In this document: piece by piece, positions 25,480 to 34,343 of the stretch
How positions within the stretch are numbered: the first letter of the stretch is position 1
Layout of the letters: every line of letters begins with the position of its first letter
NCBI RefSeq assembly: GCF_008727815.1
Contig: NZ_CP044230.1
Location: 728,001 to 792,000 of the forward strand
From: Streptococcus sp. LPB0220
GTDB lineage: Bacteria; Bacillota; Bacilli; Lactobacillales; Streptococcaceae
DNA: 64,000 bases
Direction of reading: 5' to 3'
The notes under the pieces: generated by a model
Database searches by the model: none
The model's input: the letters and a program-made list of their open reading frames with translations, nothing else
What the model was told of the DNA's origin: nothing
Translations under genes and position numbers: made by a program

Positions 25480-27819
25480 TTAATCAAATTCATATTTTTG
25501 GAGAATCGTAGTGAGGATAAAGATTCCTGTAAAGATAGCCATCAATGCCAGATAAACTGGGAAAGTAGTGGCTGTAAGGAGGGAAATCTCGATCAAGTTT
25601 TTTAACACGACCGCAGATGTGTAGAATCCTACTACAGAGAAGAGGATGAGGAGAGCCCGCCAGATATTTAGCGGCAGGCAAGCACGGATAACGGATAGGA
25701 AACCGATGGAGCCAAGTAAGTAGTAGGATACAGTAGACATATCGGCTGCAGACCAACCATGGCTTGCTCCCCAAAGGTGAATAAACAAGACACTAAAGAC
25801 GACCATCAAGGCGCTTGGTAAGGCTAACAGAAGGGAACGTCTCAAGAAGTGTTTTTCAACCGGTTTGATATTGCGTTCAAAGGTCAACACAAATGGTGGG
25901 AATCCTTCGACGAATTGGTCGATCAGGGTGATTTGAATAGGAATGAAAGGGAAAATCAGCAAATAGTTGACGTTAAAGAAGAGAGCACTGGCAATACAGA
26001 TGATAGCCAAGAGGAAGGAATAGATCGTTTTGATAAAGAAGATTGGAGCGATTCGTCCAATGTTATTCACCACACGACGGCCTTCAAAAAGAATTTCTGG
26101 AACGTCATTAAAGTCAGAGTTTAAAAGAACAATATTGGCAATTTGACGAGTTGCGGGATCTCCCTCAGCCATCACGATGGAGCAGTCTGCTTCGCGAAGA
26201 GCAAGGATATCATTGACCCCATCTCCTGTCATAGCAGTTATCCGACCAGCAGCTTTCAAGGTTTGGATAAGTAGTTTTTTCTGGTGAGGAGACACGCGCC
26301 CAAAGATAGCTGTTTCTTCTGCTTGATCCACTAATTGATCATCAGAAATTTTTGAACAATCGACGTAGTTCTCATAATTTTTGAAGCCAGCTTGTTGAGC
26401 GATATAAGAGACCGTCACAGGGTTGTCACCAGAGATGATTTTGAGATCCACTCCTTGAGAGCGCAAATACTCAAGAGTATCTGAAGCCCCTTCACGAATG
26501 GGGTCTGTAATCTCAATAACCGCAATCCCTTCAAGATTTTCAGGCAGTTTCAATTCCTGCATGCTGATCAGTTCTGAACTGTGAGCCAAGACGAGCACGC
26601 GCGATCCACGAGCTTGTGCTTCGACGACAGCAGCGGGATTTTCTTTAAGGAGCATTTCAGGAGCACCGAGAAAGACGGTTCCAAGGTTGGATAGGTGCAT
26701 GGCTCCCCATTTCCGATCACTTGAGAAAGGAATAATGTTTTCCGCAGTATAAGCATGCTCCAACTCCCCATAAGCCTTGCGAATAGCTTGAGCAGTAGGA
26801 TTGGTGTCCTCGCTATATTGCATGTAAGCTGAAAGGATAACTTTGATGGTTTCCTCAGAAAAATGATCCGATAAGCTATGGAGAGATTCGACTGTCATCT
26901 TCCCTTGAGTGATGGTACCGGTCTTATCTAGACACAAGGTATCCACACGTGCGAGAGTTTCCACGGAATACATTTCTTGAACAAGTACCTTGCGCATGCC
27001 GAGCTTAATGACAGCAGTCAAGAGAGACGTAACTGTCAGAAGGGCGATTCCTTTTGGCAACATTCCCAGGAGAGCTGTTGAAGAATTCACGACAGAATCC
27101 TTGATCGGCAGCATCTTGATCAACAATGCTTCAAAGAAGAGGGCAAGGCCAAATGGGATGATAATTTTACCAGTGAAGCTAGAAATTTTCGCTAAGTTAT
27201 AAAGAATACGCGAATTGATAGGCTTCAAGGTTTTAGCTTCCATCATCAGTTTGTTGGCATAGTTGTTTGCTCCAACTCGCTTGACACGGGCATAGACTTG
27301 ACCACTGGCAATATAACTACCAGAAAGCAGTTCATCGCCAACTTCTTTTAAGACCAGATCACTCTCACCAGTCAGCATAGCTTCATTGGCTTCAGCGATA
27401 CCAGACATGACTTCGGCATCACTAGGGATCTGCTCACCCGAAGACAGAAGCATTAGATCACCTAGGACAAGCTTCTCTGGTGGAATCGCATCTTTTTCCC
27501 CGTCTCGAATGACAGTCACCAGCTCACGACTCATGAGATTGAGTTTATCAATCATCCGCTTGGCGCGCATCTCGGTCATGATTCCTGTAATGGCATTGAA
27601 GCAAATAACCGCGAAAAAGATCATATTGCTCCAGGCCTGTACAGCAGCCAAGGCTACGGCAATCACAAAGTTTAAGGTATTAAACAAGGTGAAGACGTTG
27701 CGCTTGATGATTTGCCAGGTACTGGTACTTGTATTCGTTGTAAAATCATTGGTTTGTCCGCGATCCATTTTCTTGCGGACTTCACTGAGGGATAACCCCT
27801 TTAATTCATTCGTTTCCAT
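25480..27819 (-). CDS. P-type cation-transporting ATPase (E1-E2 family, CtpE-like)
   Basis: A 779-residue membrane pump with motifs TGES (actuator), DKTGTIT (phosphorylated Asp), TGDGVNDILAL (hinge) and about ten transmembrane segments. The helix-4 motif is MLPKGIALL, with Lys where Ca2+-pumps have PEGL, so the ion is uncertain; mycobacterial CtpE and related pneumococcal pumps handle Ca2+ or Mn2+. ATG at 27819 is chosen; a TTG at 27825 is in frame. There is no ribosome site, and the -10 element lies seven bases from the ATG. It is divergent from plsC. Repeat copy 3 follows the stop. Confidence 0.92.
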   Translation of the reverse strand: METNELKGLSLSEVRKKMDRGQTNDFTTNTSTSTWQIIKRNVFTLFNTLNFVIAVALAAVQAWSNMIFFAVICFNAITGIMTEMRAKRMIDKLNLMSRELVTVIRDGEKDAIPPEKLVLGDLMLLSSGEQIPSDAEVMSGIAEANEAMLTGESDLVLKEVGDELLSGSYIASGQVYARVKRVGANNYANKLMMEAKTLKPINSRILYNLAKISSFTGKIIIPFGLALFFEALLIKMLPIKDSVVNSSTALLGMLPKGIALLTVTSLLTAVIKLGMRKVLVQEMYSVETLARVDTLCLDKTGTITQGKMTVESLHSLSDHFSEETIKVILSAYMQYSEDTNPTAQAIRKAYGELEHAYTAENIIPFSSDRKWGAMHLSNLGTVFLGAPEMLLKENPAAVVEAQARGSRVLVLAHSSELISMQELKLPENLEGIAVIEITDPIREGASDTLEYLRSQGVDLKIISGDNPVTVSYIAQQAGFKNYENYVDCSKISDDQLVDQAEETAIFGRVSPHQKKLLIQTLKAAGRITAMTGDGVNDILALREADCSIVMAEGDPATRQIANIVLLNSDFNDVPEILFEGRRVVNNIGRIAPIFFIKTIYSFLLAIICIASALFFNVNYLLIFPFIPIQITLIDQFVEGFPPFVLTFERNIKPVEKHFLRRSLLLALPSALMVVFSVLFIHLWGASHGWSAADMSTVSYYLLGSIGFLSVIRACLPLNIWRALLILFSVVGFYTSAVVLKNLIEISLLTATTFPVYLALMAIFTGIFILTTILQKYEFD

Positions 27820-27826
27820 AGACAAT

Positions 27827-27835
27827 ATGATATCA
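27827..27835 (-). promoter_or_regulatory. Extended -10 promoter of the P-type ATPase gene
   Basis: TGA-TATCAT on the minus strand, followed by seven bases and the ATG at 27819. It predicts a leaderless or nearly leaderless transcript. Confidence 0.5.
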
Positions 27836-27897
27836 TTTTTTTGAGAAAAAGACTATCTAGAATCGGTCCGCTGAGACATTTTTTATCTAAAAAAAGT

Positions 27898-27926
27898 TTG
27901 CGGTCAAAATCAGGTTACGGTATAAT
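27898..27926 (+). promoter_or_regulatory. Promoter of plsC
   Basis: TTGCGG (27898-27903), 17-nt spacer, TATAAT (27921-27926). Confidence 0.75.
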
Positions 27927-27994
27927 AAGAAAGAACCTTTTACAGGATGGAATATCTTGTAGAGAAACGAATGAAATGGATTTGAGGAACAACT

Positions 27995-28741
27995 ATGTTT
28001 TATACCTATTTACGTGGCCTTGTTGCCTTTATTCTGTGGGTTTTAAATGGGAATGCCCATTACCATCATAAGGACAATATTCCAGATCGAAAAGAGAACT
28101 ACATCTTGGTATCCCCTCACCGAACTTGGTGGGATCCAGTCTATATGGCCTTTGCAACCAAGCCAAAGCAATTTATCTTTATGGCGAAAAAAGAACTCTT
28201 TACCAATCGTATTTTTGGCTGGTGGATTCGCATGTGTGGGGCTTTTCCAATCGACCGTGAAAATCCGGGAGCAGAAGCCATTAAGTATCCTGTCAATATG
28301 CTGAAAAAGAGCAACCGTTCTTTGATTATGTTCCCAAGTGGAAGTCGTCATTCTCAAGACGTAAAAGGCGGTGTTGCCATCATTGCCAAAATGGCGAAGG
28401 TCCGTATCATGCCAGTGACTTATACTGGTCCAAGAGACTTGAAAGGGTTGGCAACGGGTGAACGCATTGATATGAACTTTGGACATCCCATTGATATTTC
28501 GGATATTAAAAAGATGAATGACGAAGGAGTGGCAGAAGTTGCCCGCCGTATCCAAGAGGAGTTTGACCGTTTGGATGCGGAAGCGCAAGCGATCAACACC
28601 CCAACAAAACCTTTTATCTTGATTCGTTTGTTAAAAATCCTTTTGATTCCCCTTGTCTTAGTCGTTGGCATCTTGACCTTGCTCTTTAGTTACCTAGCAA
28701 GCTTTGTATGGGATCCAGACAAACATCGGAAAAACAAGTAA
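27995..28741 (+). CDS. plsC: 1-acyl-sn-glycerol-3-phosphate acyltransferase
   Basis: A 248-residue membrane enzyme making phosphatidic acid from lysophosphatidate. The catalytic HX4D motif is SPHRTWWDP (His42-Asp47 region), with GAFPIDRE and FPSGSRH as the other acyltransferase blocks; a transmembrane helix lies near the C-terminus (about 205-235). GAGGA precedes the ATG. It lies just upstream of comEA, as in other streptococci, but a terminator and a SigX box separate it from the competence genes. Confidence 0.92.
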   Translation: MFYTYLRGLVAFILWVLNGNAHYHHKDNIPDRKENYILVSPHRTWWDPVYMAFATKPKQFIFMAKKELFTNRIFGWWIRMCGAFPIDRENPGAEAIKYPVNMLKKSNRSLIMFPSGSRHSQDVKGGVAIIAKMAKVRIMPVTYTGPRDLKGLATGERIDMNFGHPIDISDIKKMNDEGVAEVARRIQEEFDRLDAEAQAINTPTKPFILIRLLKILLIPLVLVVGILTLLFSYLASFVWDPDKHRKNK

Positions 28742-28770
28742 AAAAACTGAGAGTTTTTCTCAGTTTTTTT
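28742..28770 (+). terminator. Terminator of plsC
   Basis: ACTGAGA pairs with TCTCAGT, extended by A/T pairs, with a long T-run that also forms the T-rich stretch ahead of the cin-box. Confidence 0.8.
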
Positions 28771-28776
28771 TATTTT

Positions 28777-28784
28777 TACGAATA
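28777..28784 (+). promoter_or_regulatory. cin-box: SigX (ComX) late-competence promoter
   Basis: TACGAATA is an exact match to the streptococcal cin-box recognised by RNA polymerase with SigX, preceded by a T-rich stretch and located 23 nt before the comEA start codon. Confidence 0.93.
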
Positions 28785-28807
28785 ATAAAAGTGAGAGGAG
28801 GTTTCTT

Positions 28808-29476
28808 ATGGAGGATATCATCGAAAAAATCAAAGAATATAAGCTATTTTTAGCTCTTACTGCTATCGGACTCTTACTTGGAGGGTATTTTCTTTTTCAT
28901 CGACCTCAGTCAAGTGCATCCACCATACCGGATCTTTATCAGGCTTCTAGTTCAACTTCGAGCAAAGAAAAGGTGCAGACCACTAGTTCCAAAGAAGAAA
29001 AGACGGCGACTTCTGTGTCTGATGCACCCGAGATCATTACGGTCGATGTCAAAGGAGCCGTCAAACAACCAGGTGTCTATGAGTTGCGCTCCAATAGCAG
29101 AGTCCACGATGCTATTTATAAGGCAGGCGGGATGACAGCAGATGCCAATAGTCAATCGGTCAACTTGGCGCAAAAACTCTCCGATGAAGCAGTGATCTAT
29201 GTTGCTAAAGAAGGAGAGGATGTTCCAGAACTTGGAAGTTCAGAAAGTCCTGCAACTTCGTCAGCACCAGCAGAAAAAACAGGCAAGGTCCATTTAAATC
29301 GAGCAACCGAATCAGATCTCCAGACAGTATCAGGCATTGGCCAGAAACGTGCCCAGGACATTATCGCCTATCGCGAAGCAAATGGTCCTTTTCGATCAGT
29401 GGATGATCTGAAGAATGTTTCAGGAATCGGAGAGAAAACACTGGAGAAACTAAGAGATGCTTTCACGGTGGATTAA
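28808..29476 (+). CDS. comEA: Competence DNA receptor ComEA
   Basis: A 222-residue membrane-anchored protein that binds double-stranded DNA at the cell surface. It has one N-terminal transmembrane helix (about 13-32), a Ser/Thr linker, a SLBB-like domain (TVDVKGAVKQPGVYEL) and a C-terminal double helix-hairpin-helix (TVSGIGQKRAQDI and NVSGIGEKTLEKL). GAGGAGG precedes the ATG. It overlaps comEC by 20 nt. Expression should be switched on in late competence by the cin-box. Called celA in pneumococcus. Confidence 0.96.
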   Translation: MEDIIEKIKEYKLFLALTAIGLLLGGYFLFHRPQSSASTIPDLYQASSSTSSKEKVQTTSSKEEKTATSVSDAPEIITVDVKGAVKQPGVYELRSNSRVHDAIYKAGGMTADANSQSVNLAQKLSDEAVIYVAKEGEDVPELGSSESPATSSAPAEKTGKVHLNRATESDLQTVSGIGQKRAQDIIAYREANGPFRSVDDLKNVSGIGEKTLEKLRDAFTVD

Positions 29477-31703
29477 AGACCTTCCTTTTTCGCTTGTCCA
29501 TCTCGCCTTTGTGCTCCTATGGCTGTATTTTAGTATCTATCAACCATCTTGGCTTTCGATCAGCGGTCTAGTAGTAGTGGGAGTTTTAGCGGTTCATCAC
29601 TATAAAGGGGAGCGCTCAAGTTTGCTAGGGCTTGCTTTAGCAAACCTTTGTTTTGCGGCCTTCTTTGTCTTTCAGCGACTACAGGATCATCCAGTACAAG
29701 CAGAAAGTCAGCCCCCATCCCACTTACGCCTGATTCCAGATACCATCAAGATCAATGGGGACGCCCTGTCTTTTCGTGCTAAAAATCAGGGAAGGACCTA
29801 CCAAGTCTTCTACACTTTAAAATCAGAAAAAGAAAAACAGCAGTGGCAAAGTCAAACCCGCTTGATGGAGTTGACATATAAAGGTGTTATAGAAGAACCA
29901 GAAGGGCAACGAAATTTTAGAGGATTTGACTACCGGTCTTATTTGGAAACACAGGGAATTCACTATCAAATAAAAATTGAAGCGATCCAATCTGCGGTTC
30001 CCATCCAAACGTGGAATGTTTTTGACTGGCTATCTCAATGGAGGCGCCAAGCCATTGTTTGGAGCAAGGAGCACTTTCCACAGCCGATGAACCAGTATAT
30101 GACCGGCCTTCTTTTTGGTTATTTAGATACGGATTTTGAAGAGATGGATCAGCTTTACACGAGTTTGGGCATCATCCATTTGTTCGCCTTATCTGGGATG
30201 CAGGTCGGCTTTTTCATCAATGGGATCCGGAAAGCTCTCTTACGTCTAGGAATCTTGCAAGAGACAGTCGATATCTGGATGCTTCCAATTTCTTTGGTCT
30301 ATGCTGGCTTGACAGGTTTTTCAGTTTCAGTGGTTCGTAGTCTCTTGCAGAAGATCCTCTCTCAAAAGGGGATCCGAGGGATGGAGAATATGGCGATGAC
30401 CTTGATGATCTTAATGGTGCTCATGCCCAAGTTTCTTCTGACAGCTGGAGGGGTCTTGAGTTGTGCCTACGCCTTTATTTTGACCTTGGTAGATACCAGT
30501 TCTTATTCAGGACTTAAAAAGCTACTAGTGGAAAGTTTCTGGATTAGCCTGGGAATTTTGCCCCTTTTGACCTATTACTTTAGTGTCTTTCAACCGTGGT
30601 CACTCCCTTTAACCTTCCTCTTTTCTTTCTTATTTGACCTTGTCCTTCTTCCAGGTTTAACGGTGCTATTTATCTTATCGATTCTAAAGCCCCTTACAAT
30701 TTTTAACAGTTTCTTTCTTCTCATAGAGGAGTGTATTCGTTGGATTTCAAAGCTCACGTCGCTACCTTTGGTATTTGGTCAGCCGACGGGACCAGCTCTG
30801 ATTGCTCTCTTCCTTCTTTTAGGAATCTTGTATGATCTTCGAAAGCAAAAAAAACGTCGTTTCCTGTTAATAGGCATGATTCTACTCATCTTTTGTTGGA
30901 CCAAGCATCCTTTAGAAAATGAGATTACCATGGTGGATATTGGTCAAGGAGACAGTATCTTTTTACGCGATTGGAAAGGAAGAACCATATTGATTGATGT
31001 CGGAGGACGTGTCACTTTTAAAAGTGGAGAAAAGTGGCAAGAGCGCAGTCAATCTGCCAATGCGGATCAAACCTTGATTCCCTATCTCAAGAGTCGTGGT
31101 GTTGGAAAACTCGATGCTTTGGTCTTGACTCATACAGACCAGGACCATATGGGCGATATGGTGGAGGTTGCCAAACAAATCCCAGTTAAAAAAGTGTATG
31201 TCAGTCCAGGTAGTCTAACTAATTCTCAATTTCGAGAGAAATTGAAACAGCTTCATAGTCCGATTAAAGTAGTCCAGAGAGGAGATCAACTACCTATTTT
31301 TGATCATCATCTAGAAGTCTTATCCCCTGATGAAGTGGGGGATGGTAAAAATGATGATTCAATTGTCCTCTATGGGCAGTTCTTTCAGAAACGATTTTTG
31401 TTCACGGGTGATTTGGAAGAAGCTGGAGAGAAAAAACTATTGAAAAACGATCCACAATTACAAGTAGATGTCTTGAAAGTAGGCCACCACGGTTCTAAAG
31501 GTTCCTCTAGTGATGTGTTTTTAGATCAGTTACATCCTCAGTTGGCCTTGATCTCTGTTGGAAAGAAAAATCGCTACCAACATCCCCATAAAGAATTGCT
31601 CGATCGTCTAGAGGAACGCTCTATTTCTTACCTTCGTACCGATGAAAGGGGAGCGATTCGCTTGATTGGGTGGGACCATTGGAGGGTAGAAACGGTCCGC
31701 TAG
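29457..31703 (+). CDS. comEC: Competence DNA channel protein ComEC/Rec2
   Basis: A 748-residue polytopic protein that carries single-stranded DNA across the membrane. It shows an N-terminal DUF4131/OB-like region, the central Competence domain with 'LFALSGMQVGFFINGIRK', and a C-terminal metallo-beta-lactamase-like domain with LTHTDQDHMGD and VGHHGSKGSSS that may degrade the non-transported strand. It starts inside comEA and so is translationally coupled. A hairpin at about 31721-31751 follows without a T-run. Confidence 0.96.
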   Translation: MLSRWIKDLPFSLVHLAFVLLWLYFSIYQPSWLSISGLVVVGVLAVHHYKGERSSLLGLALANLCFAAFFVFQRLQDHPVQAESQPPSHLRLIPDTIKINGDALSFRAKNQGRTYQVFYTLKSEKEKQQWQSQTRLMELTYKGVIEEPEGQRNFRGFDYRSYLETQGIHYQIKIEAIQSAVPIQTWNVFDWLSQWRRQAIVWSKEHFPQPMNQYMTGLLFGYLDTDFEEMDQLYTSLGIIHLFALSGMQVGFFINGIRKALLRLGILQETVDIWMLPISLVYAGLTGFSVSVVRSLLQKILSQKGIRGMENMAMTLMILMVLMPKFLLTAGGVLSCAYAFILTLVDTSSYSGLKKLLVESFWISLGILPLLTYYFSVFQPWSLPLTFLFSFLFDLVLLPGLTVLFILSILKPLTIFNSFFLLIEECIRWISKLTSLPLVFGQPTGPALIALFLLLGILYDLRKQKKRRFLLIGMILLIFCWTKHPLENEITMVDIGQGDSIFLRDWKGRTILIDVGGRVTFKSGEKWQERSQSANADQTLIPYLKSRGVGKLDALVLTHTDQDHMGDMVEVAKQIPVKKVYVSPGSLTNSQFREKLKQLHSPIKVVQRGDQLPIFDHHLEVLSPDEVGDGKNDDSIVLYGQFFQKRFLFTGDLEEAGEKKLLKNDPQLQVDVLKVGHHGSKGSSSDVFLDQLHPQLALISVGKKNRYQHPHKELLDRLEERSISYLRTDERGAIRLIGWDHWRVETVR

Positions 31704-31778
31704 AGACGAGGAGAGGTTTGCTTTCTATGCTGAAAATTGCTATTATAGAAAGTGAAATCAATGTAAAGGTAGAATCGT

Positions 31779-32381
31779 ATGAACGCATTTAAGCAATTTT
31801 GGATACAGTATGCAGATTTTTCAAGTAAGACCAGTCGGGCCCATTTTTGGCTAGCTTTTTTATGGAATTCCCTGATTTCTTTGCCTCTTTGGGTTTTTTA
31901 CATCGTGACCTCTTTATCCCATCAAAATGCTCAAGAAACGCTCAATTTTTCAACTGTTCATTCTAAGACAGGTTTATGGGCGCTCGCTTTCTTAGCATTC
32001 TTTTACTTCCTCATTTTGGTACCCAGTCAAGCCATTTGTGTACGTCGCTTGCGGGATGCGGGAATCCATTGGTCTTGGATCTTTTTGAACCTTGGTCCGG
32101 TTCTGCTCTATTTGTTGACGGGGCTAGATATTTTCCTATTTCTTTGGGGGATTACAGTTATTTCTCTCTTGATTCTCATGATGCTTCCAGGGAAAAACAC
32201 CTTCCCACAACCAGTAGAAACTCCTATGGGAGTGGCTTCTGAACCACAGGTCACAGCGACAGGGGGGAGCTTTGGAGGCAACTCGTTTGAGCAAATCCCT
32301 AATTTTGTAGCAGCACCTGATTTGTCTGATGAAAAACCACCATTGGAACAAAAAATGGCTGCTGAACACGAAATCCACTAA
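31779..32381 (+). CDS. DUF805 family membrane protein
   Basis: A 200-residue protein with four hydrophobic helices. The N-terminal FWIQYADFSSKTSRAHFW and mid-protein 'RRLRDAGIHWSWIFL' are the conserved DUF805 blocks. The last 60 residues are a soluble acidic tail. Function unknown. It starts 75 nt after comEC and is not clearly part of the competence unit; TATTAT near 31740 may be its -10. Confidence 0.87.
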   Translation: MNAFKQFWIQYADFSSKTSRAHFWLAFLWNSLISLPLWVFYIVTSLSHQNAQETLNFSTVHSKTGLWALAFLAFFYFLILVPSQAICVRRLRDAGIHWSWIFLNLGPVLLYLLTGLDIFLFLWGITVISLLILMMLPGKNTFPQPVETPMGVASEPQVTATGGSFGGNSFEQIPNFVAAPDLSDEKPPLEQKMAAEHEIH

Positions 32382-32404
32382 ACTGATAGAGATAAGAGAG
32401 TTTC

Positions 32405-33439
32405 ATGCAAGCAATTACCGACACTAAACATCTGACGGTTCAAACTCTGCCTCCTATTCTTGTCTTGACGGGTGAGGATGTAGGTCAATTTGAATGGTTA
32501 AAAAAAGACATTTTAAAAAAAATAGGCTATGATACTTCAGATTTGAATTATTCTTATTTTGATATGAAGGAAGCCTCCTATGCTGAGGTCGAGCTGGATT
32601 TGGTCAGTCTTCCCTTTTTTGCAGATGAAAAAATCGTGATTTTGGATCACTTATTGGATTTGACCACTGCCAAAAAACGCAATTTAACCGATGAAGATCT
32701 GAAGCAATTTGAAAATTATCTGGAAAATCCTTCTGAATCGACCCGTTTGGTGATATTTGCAGAAGGAAAATTAGATAGTAAGCGCCGCTTGGTCAAACTC
32801 CTAAAACGGGATGCCCAAATCATTGAAGCGACCACTCCTAAAGAGCAAGATTTAAAGCGTTATTTTTCTGGTCAGGCGCAAGAATTGGGCTTACACTTTG
32901 TTGGCGATTCCTTGGACCAGTTGCTCTTAAAATCTGGCTATGATTTTGGAGAGTTACAGAAGAATCTCGCTCTATTGCAGGCTTATAAAGAAGATGGTCA
33001 GATTACCCTCCAAGATATCGAGGAGGTTGTTCCAAAGTCCTTGCAAGATAATATTTTTGATCTGACACAGATGATTCTCAAACGCCAAATCGATCAAGCC
33101 CGGAATTTGGTTAAGGATCTTCGCTTACAAGGAGAAGATGAAATAAAATTGATCGCTATTTTGTTGGGGCAATTCCGAATGTTTTCTCAAGTTAAAATTT
33201 TCTCAGAAGAAGGCCAATCCGAAAGCCAAATTGTAGCGAGCTTGTCGGACTTGTCAGGACGCAAGGTCAATCCTTATCAGGTGAAGTTTGCCTTACGGGA
33301 TAGCCGCAGGCTTACTCTGTCCTTTTTGAAGCAAGCTATGATGACCTTCATCGAGACGGATTATGCGATTAAAAGTGGAACATATGAAAAAGACTACTTA
33401 TTTGATTTGGCCCTGTTGAAAGTAGCGAATAGCGTCTAA
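32405..33439 (+). CDS. holA: DNA polymerase III delta subunit
   Basis: A 344-residue clamp-loader subunit that opens the beta clamp. It shows the AAA+-like N-terminal domain without a complete Walker A motif ('VLTGEDVGQFEWLKK'), the FADEKIVILDHL segment, a central 'LKRYFSGQAQELG' domain, and the C-terminal helical collar (LILGQFRMF-like IAILLGQFRMFSQV). Length and motif order match HolA/YqeN. It is 23 nt after the DUF805 gene; sodA follows on its own promoter. Confidence 0.94.
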   Translation: MQAITDTKHLTVQTLPPILVLTGEDVGQFEWLKKDILKKIGYDTSDLNYSYFDMKEASYAEVELDLVSLPFFADEKIVILDHLLDLTTAKKRNLTDEDLKQFENYLENPSESTRLVIFAEGKLDSKRRLVKLLKRDAQIIEATTPKEQDLKRYFSGQAQELGLHFVGDSLDQLLLKSGYDFGELQKNLALLQAYKEDGQITLQDIEEVVPKSLQDNIFDLTQMILKRQIDQARNLVKDLRLQGEDEIKLIAILLGQFRMFSQVKIFSEEGQSESQIVASLSDLSGRKVNPYQVKFALRDSRRLTLSFLKQAMMTFIETDYAIKSGTYEKDYLFDLALLKVANSV

Positions 33440-33453
33440 CGATGAATGAAATC

Positions 33454-33489
33454 GCAAGCAGATTAGTTGAATAATTTAGCTGTTTGCGT
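33454..33489. promoter_or_regulatory. Imperfect palindrome over the sodA promoter
   Basis: CGCAAGCAG and AGCTGTTTGCG are inverted half-sites that cover the -35 box and spacer and end just before the -10. It may be an operator or the holA terminator stem; no T-run follows. Confidence 0.4.
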
Positions 33490-33496
33490 TATCATC
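33468..33496 (+). promoter_or_regulatory. Promoter of sodA
   Basis: TTGAAT (33468-33473), 17-nt spacer, TATCAT (33491-33496). Confidence 0.75.
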
Positions 33497-33527
33497 AAGT
33501 CAGTAATAAAGAAAAGAGGACCATAAA

Positions 33528-34133
33528 ATGGCTATCATTTTACCAGAATTACCATATGCTTATGATGCATTGGAACCTTATATCGATGAAGAAACCATGC
33601 ATTTGCACCATGATAAACACCATCAAACATATGTAAACAATGTGAATGCAGCTCTTGAAAAACATCCTGAAATTGGAGAAGACCTTGAAAGCTTGTTAGC
33701 TGATGTTGAATCCATTCCAGCTGATATTCGCCAAGCTGTGATCAACAATGGTGGTGGTCATTTGAACCACGCTCTTTTCTGGGAATTGATGACTCCAGAA
33801 CAAACAGCTCCTTCAGCAGAACTTGCTGCAGCGATTGATGCTACATTTGGTTCATTTGAAGACTTCAAAGCAGCCTTCACAGCAGCAGCAACGACACGTT
33901 TTGGTTCTGGCTGGGCATGGTTGGTTGTCAACAAAGAAGGCAAACTCGAAGTGACTTCAACAGCAAACCAAGATACACCAATCTCTGAAGGTAAAACACC
34001 AATCCTTGGTTTGGATGTTTGGGAACATGCTTACTACGTGAAATACCGTAGCGTACGCCCTGACTACATCAAAGCTTTCTTCTCAGTGATCAACTGGAAT
34101 AAAGTTAATGAATTGTTTGCAGCAGCAAAATAA
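33528..34133 (+). CDS. sodA: Superoxide dismutase (Mn type)
   Basis: A 201-residue cytoplasmic enzyme converting superoxide to hydrogen peroxide and oxygen. Metal ligands are His in [13 protein letters not shown], His in HLNHALFW, and Asp and His in [13 protein letters not shown]. The GSGWAWLVV segment and Gly/Gln pattern suit Mn or cambialistic SODs. It has a promoter and a strong terminator of its own and codon use typical of highly expressed genes. Confidence 0.97.
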   Translation: MAIILPELPYAYDALEPYIDEETMHLHHDKHHQTYVNNVNAALEKHPEIGEDLESLLADVESIPADIRQAVINNGGGHLNHALFWELMTPEQTAPSAELAAAIDATFGSFEDFKAAFTAAATTRFGSGWAWLVVNKEGKLEVTSTANQDTPISEGKTPILGLDVWEHAYYVKYRSVRPDYIKAFFSVINWNKVNELFAAAK

Positions 34134-34146
34134 CAAAATGAAGGAA

Positions 34147-34183
34147 TCTATAAGAGCAAGTATTGGCTCTTATAGATTTTTTT
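34147..34183 (+). terminator. Terminator of sodA
   Basis: A perfect 11-bp stem TCTATAAGAGC / GCTCTTATAGA followed by seven T residues. Confidence 0.92.
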
Positions 34184-34214
34184 ATGTGCATCCGGAAAAT
34201 CGGAGTATAATTTC

Positions 34215-34242
34215 TTGCGTTTGGTCAGGAAAATGATACACT
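34215..34242 (+). promoter_or_regulatory. Promoter of the HerA-like ATPase gene
   Basis: TTGCGT (34215-34220), 16-nt spacer, TACACT (34237-34242) with a TG extension. The ~95-nt leader holds a CTTGtCT.../...AGGCAAG hairpin (about 34260-34296). Confidence 0.6.
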
Positions 34243-34343
34243 AGTAGGAGTGTGTCTTACTTGTCTGAAGCCTGGTTTGAAGGGCCTAGGCAAGGTAAAG
34301 ATAAACCTTAAAATGAAAACTGAAACATTCAGGGAGAAATGAA

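Noticed and set aside
27826..27994. Search for a manganese (yybP-ykoY) riboswitch ahead of the P-type ATPase.
   Set aside because: The gap is short, the predicted start is next to the ATG, and the conserved loop sequences are absent.
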